Positions 52,944-61,218 of a DNA stretch of 64,000 nt are shown piece after piece; positions within the stretch are counted from its first letter, which is position 1; each line of letters opens with the position of its first letter. Source of the stretch: Streptomyces himalayensis subsp. himalayensis. Its GTDB lineage: Bacteria; Actinomycetota; Actinomycetes; Streptomycetales; Streptomycetaceae. The position numbers and the translations under genes were made by a program. Below the pieces are notes generated by a model. That model did not search any database. It was given only the letters and a program-made list of their open reading frames with translations, and was not told where the DNA came from. The stretch lies in contig NZ_JACEHE010000005.1 of assembly GCF_013778455.1 (NCBI RefSeq), positions 310,001 through 374,000 on the forward strand, read 5' to 3'.

Positions 52944-53633
52944 TCACGGTGCTCCCGCACCGCCTCCCACCGGGGCATCGCCTCCGTTCTCCGGCTCCGT
53001 GCGCGGAGCCAGCGAGGCGAAGTCCCCGGTGTCGCCGAGGCGGAGGAGAAAGGGGCGCAACCGTGTGTAGCGGATCGCGGTGACGGAACAGGGTTCCACG
53101 CTGATGCGCTGGAAGAGATCCAGGTGAAGGCCGAGTGCGTCCGCGACGAGCGACTTGATGATGTCGCCGTGCGAGCACATGACGTACACCGCGTCGGCTC
53201 CGTGCTCGCGCTCCACGCGCGCGTTCCACTCGCGTACGGCCTCGGCGGCCCGGGTGGCCATCTCGCGCATGGACTCGCCGCCGGGGAAGGCGGCCGCCGT
53301 CGGGTGCTGCTGGACCACCTCCATCAGCGGCTCGTCCTTGAGTTCGGCGAGCTTGCGGCCGGACCAGTCTCCGTAGCGGCACTCACCGATGCGCTCGTCG
53401 GTGTGGAGAGACAGCTCGGGGCGGGCTGCGAGCAGTGGCTCCAGCGTTTCCCGGCAGCGCTGCAGGGGACTCGTGACGGCCGTGGCGAGCGGCAGACCGG
53501 CCAGCCGGGCGGGCAGGGCGGCCGCCTGGGCCGCGCCCCGCTCGTCGAGGGCGACTCCGGGAGTCCACCCGGCGAGCAGTCCTTCGGTGTTGGCGGTGGA
53601 GCGTCCGTGCCGGACGAGGATCAGCGTGGGCAT
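52944..53633 (-). CDS. Histidine phosphatase (MSMEG_4193-like)
   Basis: 229 aa. Phosphoglycerate-mutase-like fold: the catalytic RHG in LILVRHGRSTANTEGLLAGW, second Arg in SPLQRCRETLEP, acid region RIGECRYGDWSGRKLAEL and the second His in VMCSHGDIIKSLVADALG. The active site is complete. The MSMEG_4193 subgroup is tied by gene neighbourhood to mshC, DUF3090 and the SCO1664-like protein, as here; the substrate is not known. ATG 53633. A tandem repeat array separates it from the divergent corA. Confidence 0.92.
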   Translation of the reverse strand: MPTLILVRHGRSTANTEGLLAGWTPGVALDERGAAQAAALPARLAGLPLATAVTSPLQRCRETLEPLLAARPELSLHTDERIGECRYGDWSGRKLAELKDEPLMEVVQQHPTAAAFPGGESMREMATRAAEAVREWNARVEREHGADAVYVMCSHGDIIKSLVADALGLHLDLFQRISVEPCSVTAIRYTRLRPFLLRLGDTGDFASLAPRTEPENGGDAPVGGGAGAP

Positions 53634-53653
53634 GCCGCAAGCCTAGGCCGAGC

Positions 53654-53765
53654 GAGAGGGTGCACCTTCGGCTGCCTCCAGGTGTGTGCCCTTCGGCTGC
53701 CTCGGGGTGCGCGCTCTTCAGTTCCCTCAGAGGGGTGTGCCTTCGGCTGCCTCCGGGAAGGAGAC
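53654..53765. repeat. 25-nt tandem repeat, four units
   Basis: CTTCGGCTGCCTC begins at 53666, 53691, 53716 (as CTTCAGTTCCCTC) and 53741, exactly 25 nt apart. It fills the 137-bp divergent gap between the phosphatase gene and corA; the last unit reaches the corA ribosome site. Any corA or phosphatase promoter must lie in or between the units. Confidence 0.9.
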
Positions 53766-53770
53766 GCTGC

Positions 53771-54769
53771 GTGATCGTGGACTGCGCCATCTACCGCGAC
53801 GGGCGCCGGACAGAGGGGCCCGCGGACTTCTCCGACGCGCTGGACGAGGCGCGGGCCACCGGGGACGCGTTCGTCTGGATCGGACTACACGAGCCCACTG
53901 AACGCGAATTCGACCACGTCACGAAGGAGTTCGGCCTGCACCCGCTGGCGGTCGAGGACGCCCTGAAGGCGCATCAGCGCCCGAAGCTCGAGGTGTACGA
54001 CGACTCGCTGTTCCTCGTCCTCAAGCCGGTGGTGTACGAGCCGCAGAGTGACACCGTGTCCTCGGGCGAGGTGATGCTGTTCCTCGGCGACTCGTTCGTG
54101 GTGAGCGTCCGGCACGGCGAAGGGGCGCCTCTGAGGGCGGTACGACAGCGGCTGGAGGCAGAGCCGGACCTGCTCAAACAGGGCCCGACGTCCGTGATGT
54201 ACGCAGTCGCCGACGCGATCGTGGACCGCTATCTGGAGGTCGCGACGGAGCTCCAGACCGATCTCGAGGAGCTCGAGGCGGAGGTGTTCTCGCCGGAGCG
54301 CGGCGAGTCGCGGCACACCGCGCCCCGGATCTACACGTTCAAGCGGCAGGTACTTGAGTTCCGCCGGGCCACCGGTCCGCTGGCCCTGCCGCTGGCCCGG
54401 CTGGCGGGTACGGGCCCCTACTCGGCGGCCGTGCCGTTCGCCAGCGACGCCGCTCAGCCGTTCTTCCGTGATGTCAGCGACCATCTGACACGCGTGAACG
54501 AGTCCGTGGAGGGCCTCGACCGGCTGGTCTCTGACGTCCTCTCGGCGCATCTGGCGCAGATGAGCGTCCGGCAGAACGACGACATGCGGAAGATCTCGTC
54601 GTGGGCGGCCATGGCCGCGGTCCCCACGATGATCGCGGGGATCTACGGCATGAACTTCGAGCACATGCCCGAGCTGACGTGGACATGGGGGTACCCGGCG
54701 GTGATCCTGCTGATGGCCGCGCTGGAGATCGGCCTGTACAGGCTGTTCAAGAGCCGCGGCTGGCTCTAG
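53771..54769 (+). CDS. corA: CorA-type magnesium/cobalt transporter
   Basis: 332 aa from GTG 53771 (GGAAGGAGACG upstream). A cytoplasmic funnel domain (WIGLHEPTEREFDHVTKEFG, EDALKAHQRPKLEVYDDSLF) and long stalk helix (YLEVATELQTDLEELEAEVF) lead to two C-terminal membrane helices. The selectivity motif GMN is in IAGIYGMNFEHMP. It functions as a pentameric Mg2+ channel in the plasma membrane. The stop codon TAG forms part of the outer end of the MITE-like element at 54766. Confidence 0.94.
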   Translation: MIVDCAIYRDGRRTEGPADFSDALDEARATGDAFVWIGLHEPTEREFDHVTKEFGLHPLAVEDALKAHQRPKLEVYDDSLFLVLKPVVYEPQSDTVSSGEVMLFLGDSFVVSVRHGEGAPLRAVRQRLEAEPDLLKQGPTSVMYAVADAIVDRYLEVATELQTDLEELEAEVFSPERGESRHTAPRIYTFKRQVLEFRRATGPLALPLARLAGTGPYSAAVPFASDAAQPFFRDVSDHLTRVNESVEGLDRLVSDVLSAHLAQMSVRQNDDMRKISSWAAMAAVPTMIAGIYGMNFEHMPELTWTWGYPAVILLMAALEIGLYRLFKSRGWL

Positions 54770-54959
54770 TGCCCCGACAGGCAACGTTCGCCCCGTCGCG
54801 ACGCCCGGCACGCACTCTCGCCGCACCGGCCGAAAGCCCAAGTACGTCCAGTACGAGGACTTCCGGCCGGCACTCCCCCAGCCTCCGGCCGGGGGGACCC
54901 CCAGAGCACGCACCGGACGCCGCTCCTTGACGGGCAAACGTTGCCTGCCGGGGCACTAG
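54766..54959. mobile_element. MITE-like element with 28-bp terminal inverted repeats
   Basis: 194 bp. Left end CTAGTGCCCCGACAGGCAAC and GTTCGCCC; the right end, reverse-complemented, reads CTAGTGCCCCGGCAGGCAAC and GTTTGCCC. That is two mismatches in 28 bp. It has no coding capacity. Internal imperfect palindromes (CCGGCCGAAAG.../CTTCCGGCCGG; CTCCGGCC) suggest a strong fold. The CTAG at each tip may include a short target duplication. It would move only with a transposase supplied from elsewhere. It overlaps the corA stop and may act as its terminator. Confidence 0.8.
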
Positions 54960-55054
54960 TCACAGACCGCGCCCACCACAGACCACGCCGACCGCGCTCC
55001 ACGCGCGCGTGCGGACGCACAGCACTCGGAAACGAGCCCGCACGCGCGCGTGCC

Positions 55055-55843
55055 CTACGCGAATTCCGGTGCCGACGTCGCGGGCCCGCCCAGGGCGTCG
55101 CGCCGCTCGGGCATCTTCAGGGACACCATCCGACGCCAGCCGCCGAGCCGCTCGTACACGTACACGGCGTGGATGCCCGCGGCGAGCAGGGCCGCCTTGG
55201 CCCGGGGCCAGCCCAGGATGCGGCCCATGTGGTCCATCACGGCGAGGCTCACGTCGCGGTAGATGCGGATCTCGGCGAGGGCACTCTCGCGCAGGATCCG
55301 CTGGATGGTGCGGCCGTGCCCGGCGCGCGCGAAGCGGAGCAGCTCCTCGTGGCAGTACGCGAGGTGGTTGTCCTCGTCGCTCGAGATCATCTTGACCGCG
55401 CGGCCGATGTCGGGGTGGTCGGCGAAGTGCTTGCGCAGCAGTTCCATCTGCTCGGAGGCGCGCTGTTCGGTGACCCGGCTGTGGGCGAGATACGTGACGA
55501 TGTCCTGGACGGTGAGGGGCTCGTCGCGCTTGAGCTGTTCGTGTGCGAGCCCGATGCCGTGCTTCTCGAGGAGCATCGTGTAGTCCGTCTCCTGCGGGAC
55601 CTCGACCGGTTCCAGACCGCGCTTCTTCAGCAGGGCGTTGAAGATCCGCCCGTGCTTGTCCTCGTCCGCGCCGTGGCGCGCGACCTTGGGCGCCAGCCCC
55701 CGCTCGCTCTCGGGCACGAGCGCGGCGATACGGCCGTTCTCCCAGCCGCCCTGGGCCTCTCCGCTGGCGGCGATGGAACAGAACAGCCGGAAGGACTCGT
55801 CGTTGTCGAGGATCTCCTGGAAAAGGCTCTTCGCTGAAAGCAT
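55055..55843 (-). CDS. Ferritin-like domain protein
   Basis: 262 aa from ATG 55843 (AGGAGG 9-10 nt upstream; a GTG at 55852 is too close to it). Predicted all-helical with repeated carboxylate and His motifs: VARHGADEDKHGRIFNALL, SRVTEQRASEQMELLRKHF, MISSDEDNHLAYCHEELLRF. The E/DxxH pairs (ADEDKH, SDEDNH) would bind a di-iron centre, as in ferritin-like oxidases. It lies alone between the MITE and the LLM gene. Substrate or iron-storage role unknown. Confidence 0.85.
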   Translation of the reverse strand: MLSAKSLFQEILDNDESFRLFCSIAASGEAQGGWENGRIAALVPESERGLAPKVARHGADEDKHGRIFNALLKKRGLEPVEVPQETDYTMLLEKHGIGLAHEQLKRDEPLTVQDIVTYLAHSRVTEQRASEQMELLRKHFADHPDIGRAVKMISSDEDNHLAYCHEELLRFARAGHGRTIQRILRESALAEIRIYRDVSLAVMDHMGRILGWPRAKAALLAAGIHAVYVYERLGGWRRMVSLKMPERRDALGGPATSAPEFA

Positions 55844-56034
55844 CACTGCCACCTCCGTGCAGGGGTCCGCAAAGAACGAGTCAAATGCGGTGGCACGCGA
55901 GGGGCAACAGGTGTGTCGGACAACTCCGCCAAACGGAGGACGCCTGCGTCGGAAGGGCCGCGTAGACGGAGAAGGGCCGCGTAGGGTCGGAAGACCGCGT
56001 AACCGAGGGGGCCTTGACGCGTTGTTCCGGGCGA

Positions 56035-56075
56035 CGGCCGTGGCGGGGAAGACCCCCGAGCCCCCACCACGGCCG
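56035..56075 (-). terminator. Terminator after the LLM oxidoreductase gene
   Basis: CGGCCGTGG-CGGGG / CCCC-CCACGGCCG type stem with a 12-nt loop, 35 bp past the stop. Confidence 0.7.
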
Positions 56076-56109
56076 CAGAAACCTTCTCCCGCGCTTGCGG
56101 CCTCTACTG

Positions 56110-57174
56110 TTACGCCAGTCCGGCGCGCTCCAGGGCGTCGACGCCGGCCCGCAGGGACGCGATCCGCTCGTCCAGCGTGAAGCCCGCGGGGGCCAGCGTG
56201 AGGGTGGTGACCCCGGCCGCGGCGTAGGCACGCATCCGCTCGGCGATGCGGTCCACCGAGCCGAGCAGAGTGGTCTGGTCGATCAGCTGCTGCGGGACAG
56301 CGGCGGCCGCGCCCTCCTTGTCGCCGGACAGGTACTTGTCCTGGATCTCGGCGGCCTCCTTCTCGTACCCCATGCGCTGCGCGAGCTGGTTGTAGAAGTT
56401 CTGCTTGCGGCTGCCCATGCCGCCCACGTAGAGCGCGGTGTACGGGCGGAACAGGTCGGCCAGCGCGGACACGTCCTTGTCCGAGCCGTCCGGGCTCACG
56501 GCGATCGGCAGGGTCGGGGCGACGTCGAAGCCCTCCATCGTCAGACCCGCCTTCTCGCGGCCCGCCCGCAGATGCCGCAGTGCCGTCTCCTCCAGGTGCT
56601 CGGCCGACGGGAAGATCAGCAGCGCGCCGTCGGCGATCTCGCCGGTCTGCTCCAGGTTCTTCGGGCCGATCGCCGCGATGTACAGCGGGATGTGCTCGCG
56701 CTGCGGATGCACGGTGAGCTTGATCGGCTTGCCCGGGCCGCCCGGCAGCGGCAGCGTCCAGTGCTCGCCCTCGTACGACAGGCGCTCGCGCGTCATGGCC
56801 TTGCGCACGATCTCCACGTACTCACGCGTGCGTGCCAGCGGCTTGTCGAACTTCACGCCGTACCAGCCCTCGGAGACCTGGGGACCCGAGACGCCGAGGC
56901 CCAGCCGGAAGCGGCCGCCGGAGAGCGAGTCCAGGGTCGCCGCGGTCATCGCGGTCATCGCGGGCTGGCGGGCCGGGATCTGGAAGATCGCGGATCCGAC
57001 GTCGATGCGGTCGGTGTGGGCGGCGACCCAGGTCAGCACGGTGGCGGCGTCGGAGCCGTAGGCCTCGGCCGCCCAGCAGACCGCGTAGCCCAGCCGGTCG
57101 GCCTCCTGGGCGACGGCCAGATTGTCCGCGTCCATCCCGGCGCCCCAGTAGCCGAGGTTGATACCGAGCTTCAT
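56110..57174 (-). CDS. LLM-class F420-dependent oxidoreductase
   Basis: 354 aa. A luciferase-like (beta/alpha)8 monooxygenase relative: MKLGINLGYWGAGMDADNLA, ADRLGYAVCWAAEAYGSDA, TDRIDVGSAIFQIPARQPAM and FRLGLGVSGPQVSEGWYGVK. The GSAI and GLGVSGPQ segments are typical of the actinobacterial group that uses deazaflavin F420 for hydride transfer. Reaction unknown. ATG 57174. It is divergent from the aldo/keto reductase, with a cluster of DnaA-box-like sequences in the 261-bp gap. Confidence 0.92.
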   Translation of the reverse strand: MKLGINLGYWGAGMDADNLAVAQEADRLGYAVCWAAEAYGSDAATVLTWVAAHTDRIDVGSAIFQIPARQPAMTAMTAATLDSLSGGRFRLGLGVSGPQVSEGWYGVKFDKPLARTREYVEIVRKAMTRERLSYEGEHWTLPLPGGPGKPIKLTVHPQREHIPLYIAAIGPKNLEQTGEIADGALLIFPSAEHLEETALRHLRAGREKAGLTMEGFDVAPTLPIAVSPDGSDKDVSALADLFRPYTALYVGGMGSRKQNFYNQLAQRMGYEKEAAEIQDKYLSGDKEGAAAAVPQQLIDQTTLLGSVDRIAERMRAYAAAGVTTLTLAPAGFTLDERIASLRAGVDALERAGLA

Positions 57175-57341
57175 GGCCGAATCCCCTTACCCATCAGTAA
57201 CGTCTCTTGTGCCCGAGACCCTAGCGCGCTGGTGCGGCCTGCGTCAGCGACGGGTGGAGCAAGACGGAGCAAGACGGGCGGGAGCAACCCGTGCGCAGGA
57301 TGTCCACGATCCGATGTCCAAACGGCGGGGTCCGCACGGCG

Positions 57342-57394
57342 GGGTCCACACGGCGTTGTCCACGGACGGCGTTGTCCACAGGTGGTTGTCCACA
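57342..57394 (+). promoter_or_regulatory. Cluster of DnaA-box-like sequences
   Basis: TTGTCCACA at 57372-57380 and 57386-57394, TTGTCCACG at 57356-57364 and GGGTCCACA at 57342-57350. TTGTCCACA is the preferred Streptomyces DnaA box. All point the same way within 53 bp, 40-95 bp before the aldo/keto reductase start. The region to the left (57300-57340) carries further worn copies (GATGTCCAC, GATGTCCAA). This is not an origin: no dnaA/dnaN neighbours are present. Confidence 0.6.
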
Positions 57395-57435
57395 GGGCCA
57401 CACACGTAGACGTCCGGCCAGTAATCTCAGCGCCC

Positions 57436-58419
57436 ATGGAGCAGAGGCATCTCGGCCGTACCGGCCTGCGTGTGTCCCGCATCGGACTCGGCACCCTGAC
57501 CTGGGGGCGGGACACCGACGAGCGCGACGCCGCGGACCTGTTGAAGGTCTTCTGGGAGGTGGGCGGCACGCTCGTCGACACCGCCGATGTGTACGGCGAC
57601 GGTGAGGCGGAGTATCTGCTCGGACAGCTCATGGAAGGGCTGGTTCCGCGGCGCGATCTGGTGATCGCGACCAAGGCGGGCAGCGTGCCGGATCCGGACC
57701 GGCGCTTCGACGGTTCGCGCGGCCATCTGCTGGCGGCCCTCGACGCCTCGCTCGGCCGCCTGGGGACCGACTACGTCGACCTGTGGCAGGTGCACGCGTT
57801 CGACCCGGAGACGCCTCTCGACGAGACGCTGCAGGCCTTGGACATCGCCGTAAGCAGCGGTCGCGCGCGCTATGCCGGGGTGTCCAACTTCTGCGGCTGG
57901 CAGCTCGCCAAGGCGGCGACGTGGCAGCTCGCGGCGCCCGGTGTGCGGACGCGGCTGGCCAGTACGCAGATGGAGTACTCGCTGCTGCAGCGCGGCGTCG
58001 AGCGGGAGGTGCTGCCCGCAGCGCTGGACCTCGGCGTGGGGTTGCTGCCGTCCTCGCCGCTGGGCCGTGGCGTGCTCACCGGCAAGTACCGGCACGCGAC
58101 ACCGGCCGACTCCCGCGGCGCCTCCGACCACCTCGCCCCGTTTGTCGCGCCTTACCTGGACGACGCCGCGAGCCGCATCGTCGACGCGGTGGCGACGGCG
58201 GCCGACGGGCTCGCCTCGACGCCCCTGCAGGTGGCCCTCGCCTGGGTACGGGACCGCCCCGGAGTCGTCGCACCGATCGTCGGCGCCCGCACCGCACAGC
58301 AGCTCACGGCGGCATTGTCAGTGGAGACGCTTAGTCTTCCTGACGAGATCTGCGAGGCGCTCGACGACGTGTCGGCGCCGGTGCACCGCTATCCCGACCA
58401 GGACTGGAGCACGCTGTGA
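57436..58419 (+). CDS. Aldo/keto reductase
   Basis: 327 aa from ATG 57436. TIM-barrel NADPH oxidoreductase with the catalytic tetrad visible: Asp in GTLVDTADVYGDGEAEYLLG, Tyr in the same segment, Lys in DLVIATKAG, His in DLWQVHAFDPE. Also the YAGVSNFCGWQLAKAA and late APIVGARTAQQL cofactor loop. It reduces aldehydes or ketones; the substrate is unknown. Its last 4 nt overlap the RecD-like gene (GTGA). A damage-type promoter for that downstream gene lies inside its 3' end (58315-58337). Confidence 0.94.
   Translation: MEQRHLGRTGLRVSRIGLGTLTWGRDTDERDAADLLKVFWEVGGTLVDTADVYGDGEAEYLLGQLMEGLVPRRDLVIATKAGSVPDPDRRFDGSRGHLLAALDASLGRLGTDYVDLWQVHAFDPETPLDETLQALDIAVSSGRARYAGVSNFCGWQLAKAATWQLAAPGVRTRLASTQMEYSLLQRGVEREVLPAALDLGVGLLPSSPLGRGVLTGKYRHATPADSRGASDHLAPFVAPYLDDAASRIVDAVATAADGLASTPLQVALAWVRDRPGVVAPIVGARTAQQLTAALSVETLSLPDEICEALDDVSAPVHRYPDQDWSTL
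58315..58337 (+). promoter_or_regulatory. RecA-NDp / PafBC-type promoter inside the aldo/keto reductase gene
   Basis: TTGTCAGTG (58315-58323), 8 nt, TAGTCT (58332-58337): an exact match, with the same -35 and -10 as the helicase promoter at 2851-2873. Predicted start about 58344, giving a 70-nt leader for the RecD-like gene at 58416. Confidence 0.7.
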
Positions 58420-61112
58420 GTACGGAGCGGGAGTCCGCTGCCGCGATGGGAACCGAGCCGGGGAGTTCCGCGGGCGTCCCGGGGAAACCCGAGGGTGTTG
58501 CGGGGGGCCCGGGCGCCGGAGGTGCGGGGGCCGTCGGCGTCGGCGCCCGGACCGACGGGCCCGGCACGGCCGCCGACTCCGGCGCCGCCTCCGCCGGGGC
58601 AGGCGCGGCTGCCCGTGTCGGGGGGCCTGGGGACCCGGGGGCCGGAGGGCCGCCAGAAGGCGCGGCGGGGGCCAGGGGCGGTGGCCACAGCGATGGCGAG
58701 GCTGAGCCCTCGGAGGAGCGCGCAGCTCGGCCCGGCGCGGACACTGCTGCGCCGGCACAGCCCGCAGTCCCGGGCGACGGCGAGGCCGAGAGTGCCGCCG
58801 AATCCGGGGCCGCGGAAGACGGCGCTACGGGGGCCGGGGAGCACGACCGAACCCCGGCTGCAGACCGCAGCGGATCGGGAGCCGGCGGCGACGAGACCGA
58901 GAAGCACACCCCGGCCAGGGAGACTGCGGGCGGCGCGGGCGCGGATGGCGATGCGGCCGTGGACGCTGAGGGTGGCGCGGGTCGTGGTGGAGATGAGGGC
59001 GCGGGCGTCGGCGGTGAGATGTCCGATGCCGAGGCCGAGTTGGCGGCGCAGCGGGCCCTTCGGGAGCGGATCGAGAAGCGGAAGGCCGAGAAGCAGGGGC
59101 CGGTCACGGCTGGGGCGAAGCTCACCGGGAAGGCAGCTGATCTGCTGGCCGCGGTGCGGGCGGTGGAGAGCGGCGAGCGTCCCGTCGCCCATGTCTTCGA
59201 CGAGCCGGAACCGGCGCCGCGCAAGCCGGTCAAGGAACCGGTGCGCAGACCCACGCCCACGCCTGCTGCGGCACCCGCGTCGGGTGCGGCGCACTCGCCG
59301 GAGACCGTCGAGGCGGCACGGGAGGTACTGACCGCGGGCGGCGCCCCTGCCGCACTCGCCGTACCGGCCACCGCCGCTCTGGGCGACGGTGCGGCCGCTC
59401 AACTGCGCGACGACCCTTGGCAGTTGCTCCGGATCGCCGGTGTGCGGCCCGAGCAGGCCGACGGGTTCGCCCGGGCCCTGCTCGGTGCCGAATGCGGCCC
59501 GGACGACGAGCGCAGGGGCCGCGCGATCACCGTATGGCTGCTGGAGCAGGCGGCCCTGGCCGGGCACACGGCCCTCGACGCCGACGAACTCCGCGCCGCG
59601 CTCGCGCAACGCTCGGTGCCCGATCCGGACGCCGCCGTGCAGAACGCCATCGCGGACGGCGACGTGCTCGTCTTTCAGGACGCACTCGACGCATCCCCGT
59701 CCACCGCCGCGCTCCCGCCCTCCGGCGAGGGCGAGGTCCAGGAAGATGCCGAAGGCGAGCGGCCGGTCCGGGTCCTCATCGGCCTCGAGCGCTGTGCACT
59801 GGCCGAGGAGAGCCTGGCCGACGGTCTGGCACGGGTGATCAATTCCCTGGTGAAGGCCGATGAGACGGACGTCGCCGCCTGGGAGCGTGCCGCCGGTGCA
59901 GCGTCCCGCTCCGCCGCGGAGCTGATTCGAGCGGTGGCCGGGCACGGTCTCGTGCTGCACACCGGAGGTGAGGCGGCGCGGGCAGAACCGGCCGCGCTGG
60001 TCGCCGCCGCGCGGGCCATGGGCCTGCGTGTGTGTGCTGCCACCCACAGTCCTGACGGGCGGCGCCGTTTCGCCGCTCTCCTCGCCGCTGCGGAGGGCTC
60101 GGCGGCGGCCGGCGCGGAGACTGCGGGCGTAGCAGCGGAACAGGGCGAGCCGACCGACGCCGTCGCCACTGTGGCCGGGCTCCTCTCCGGTGCGGAAGGG
60201 CCTGGCCGGGACGCCGACGGAGCGTTGGCGGTCGATCTGCTGGTCGTGCTGGACGCACCCCAGCTGGACGTCGAGACCGCGGCGATGGTCGTCGAGTCCC
60301 TGCCGGACGGAGAGCGGCTGGTGCTGAGCGGTGACCCGTCCGTCCTGTGGTCGGCCGGCGCGGGCCGCGTCTTCGGGGATCTGCTGGCCGCCCGCGTCTG
60401 CCCGCAGATCGCCTCCCGTACGCCCGACCCGGGGCCCATCGGCGAGCTGGTCTCCGGAATCGGCATCGGCGAGCTCAACGAGGTCGCGGCCCCCGGCAAG
60501 GAAGTCGTGATCGTGCCGGTGCGGGACCCCGGCGAGGCGGTGCACCGCACGGTGCAGCTGGTCGCCGACTCCGTGCCCAGGGCGATCGGGGTGCCTTCCG
60601 AACACACCCAGGTGATCACGCCGGGGCATGGCGGCGCGGCAGGTACGCGCGCGTTGAACACGGCGCTGAAGGAGCGGCTGAACCCCGGCCCCGGCCGGTT
60701 CGGCGGCTTCGACCCCGGCGACCGGGTCGCATACTCGCCGGCCCTCGGCCGTACGGTGCCGGGGCGCGTGGTGATGGCCGACGCGGACGGGCTGCACCTG
60801 GACTGCGAGGGCACGCCCGTGGTCGTACCGAAGGAGCAGGTGGAGCGCCTCGTGCGGCACGGGTGGGCGCTGACCGCGCACCAGGCGGTGGGACAGCGGT
60901 GGCCCGCCGCGGTCGTCGTCCTTCCCGGCGATGCGGCCCAGGCCCTGACCCGCGCCTGGGTATACACAGCCTTCGGCCGCGCCGACCGGCATCTGTCCGT
61001 GGTGCAGGGGGCGGACCAGGCTCTGCCGCGGGCGGTGGCGGAGATCCCGGCGAAGCCACGGACGACGCGGCTGCAGACACTGATGCGGATGCAGGTTCCC
61101 GCCGGAGGTTAG
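58416..61112 (+). CDS. RecD2-like protein with degenerate ATPase motifs
   Basis: 898 aa from GTG 58416, coupled to the aldo/keto reductase by a 4-nt overlap. Residues 1-190 are low-complexity acidic/Gly/Ala. From about 320 a helix-hairpin-helix region (LRDDPWQLLRIAGVRPEQAD, RAITVWLLEQAALAGHTALD) matches the RecD2 N-terminus. The ATPase part is recognisable but worn: GLVLHTGGEAARAE sits where GGPGTGKT should be, and LLVVLDAPQLD replaces the DEAS Walker B, although ERLVLSGDPSVLWSAGAG and the terminal LTAHQAVGQRWPAAVVVLPG / WVYTAFGRADRHLSVV domain remain. It may bind DNA but probably cannot hydrolyse ATP. Known Streptomyces relatives are annotated only as helix-hairpin-helix proteins. Confidence 0.8.
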   Translation: MSTERESAAAMGTEPGSSAGVPGKPEGVAGGPGAGGAGAVGVGARTDGPGTAADSGAASAGAGAAARVGGPGDPGAGGPPEGAAGARGGGHSDGEAEPSEERAARPGADTAAPAQPAVPGDGEAESAAESGAAEDGATGAGEHDRTPAADRSGSGAGGDETEKHTPARETAGGAGADGDAAVDAEGGAGRGGDEGAGVGGEMSDAEAELAAQRALRERIEKRKAEKQGPVTAGAKLTGKAADLLAAVRAVESGERPVAHVFDEPEPAPRKPVKEPVRRPTPTPAAAPASGAAHSPETVEAAREVLTAGGAPAALAVPATAALGDGAAAQLRDDPWQLLRIAGVRPEQADGFARALLGAECGPDDERRGRAITVWLLEQAALAGHTALDADELRAALAQRSVPDPDAAVQNAIADGDVLVFQDALDASPSTAALPPSGEGEVQEDAEGERPVRVLIGLERCALAEESLADGLARVINSLVKADETDVAAWERAAGAASRSAAELIRAVAGHGLVLHTGGEAARAEPAALVAAARAMGLRVCAATHSPDGRRRFAALLAAAEGSAAAGAETAGVAAEQGEPTDAVATVAGLLSGAEGPGRDADGALAVDLLVVLDAPQLDVETAAMVVESLPDGERLVLSGDPSVLWSAGAGRVFGDLLAARVCPQIASRTPDPGPIGELVSGIGIGELNEVAAPGKEVVIVPVRDPGEAVHRTVQLVADSVPRAIGVPSEHTQVITPGHGGAAGTRALNTALKERLNPGPGRFGGFDPGDRVAYSPALGRTVPGRVVMADADGLHLDCEGTPVVVPKEQVERLVRHGWALTAHQAVGQRWPAAVVVLPGDAAQALTRAWVYTAFGRADRHLSVVQGADQALPRAVAEIPAKPRTTRLQTLMRMQVPAGG

Positions 61113-61115
61113 CCA

Positions 61116-61156
61116 GGCATGGGAGGTACCCAAGGCGATGGGGTACCTCCCATGCC
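61116..61156 (+). terminator. Terminator after the RecD-like gene
   Basis: Perfect 16-bp stem GGCATGGGAGGTACCC / GGGTACCTCCCATGCC with a 9-nt loop, starting 4 bp past the stop. Confidence 0.9.
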
Positions 61157-61218
61157 CATAAGCAACCCTTGTAGGCAAACCCTGGAGTGGGCCGGGTCTC
61201 CCGGGCCCACGCCAAGGA

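Noticed and set aside
57342-57394. DnaA-box cluster as a replication origin
   Set aside because: No dnaA, dnaN, rpmH or gyrase genes are near, and only a few boxes are present compared with a Streptomyces oriC; kept only as a cluster of boxes.
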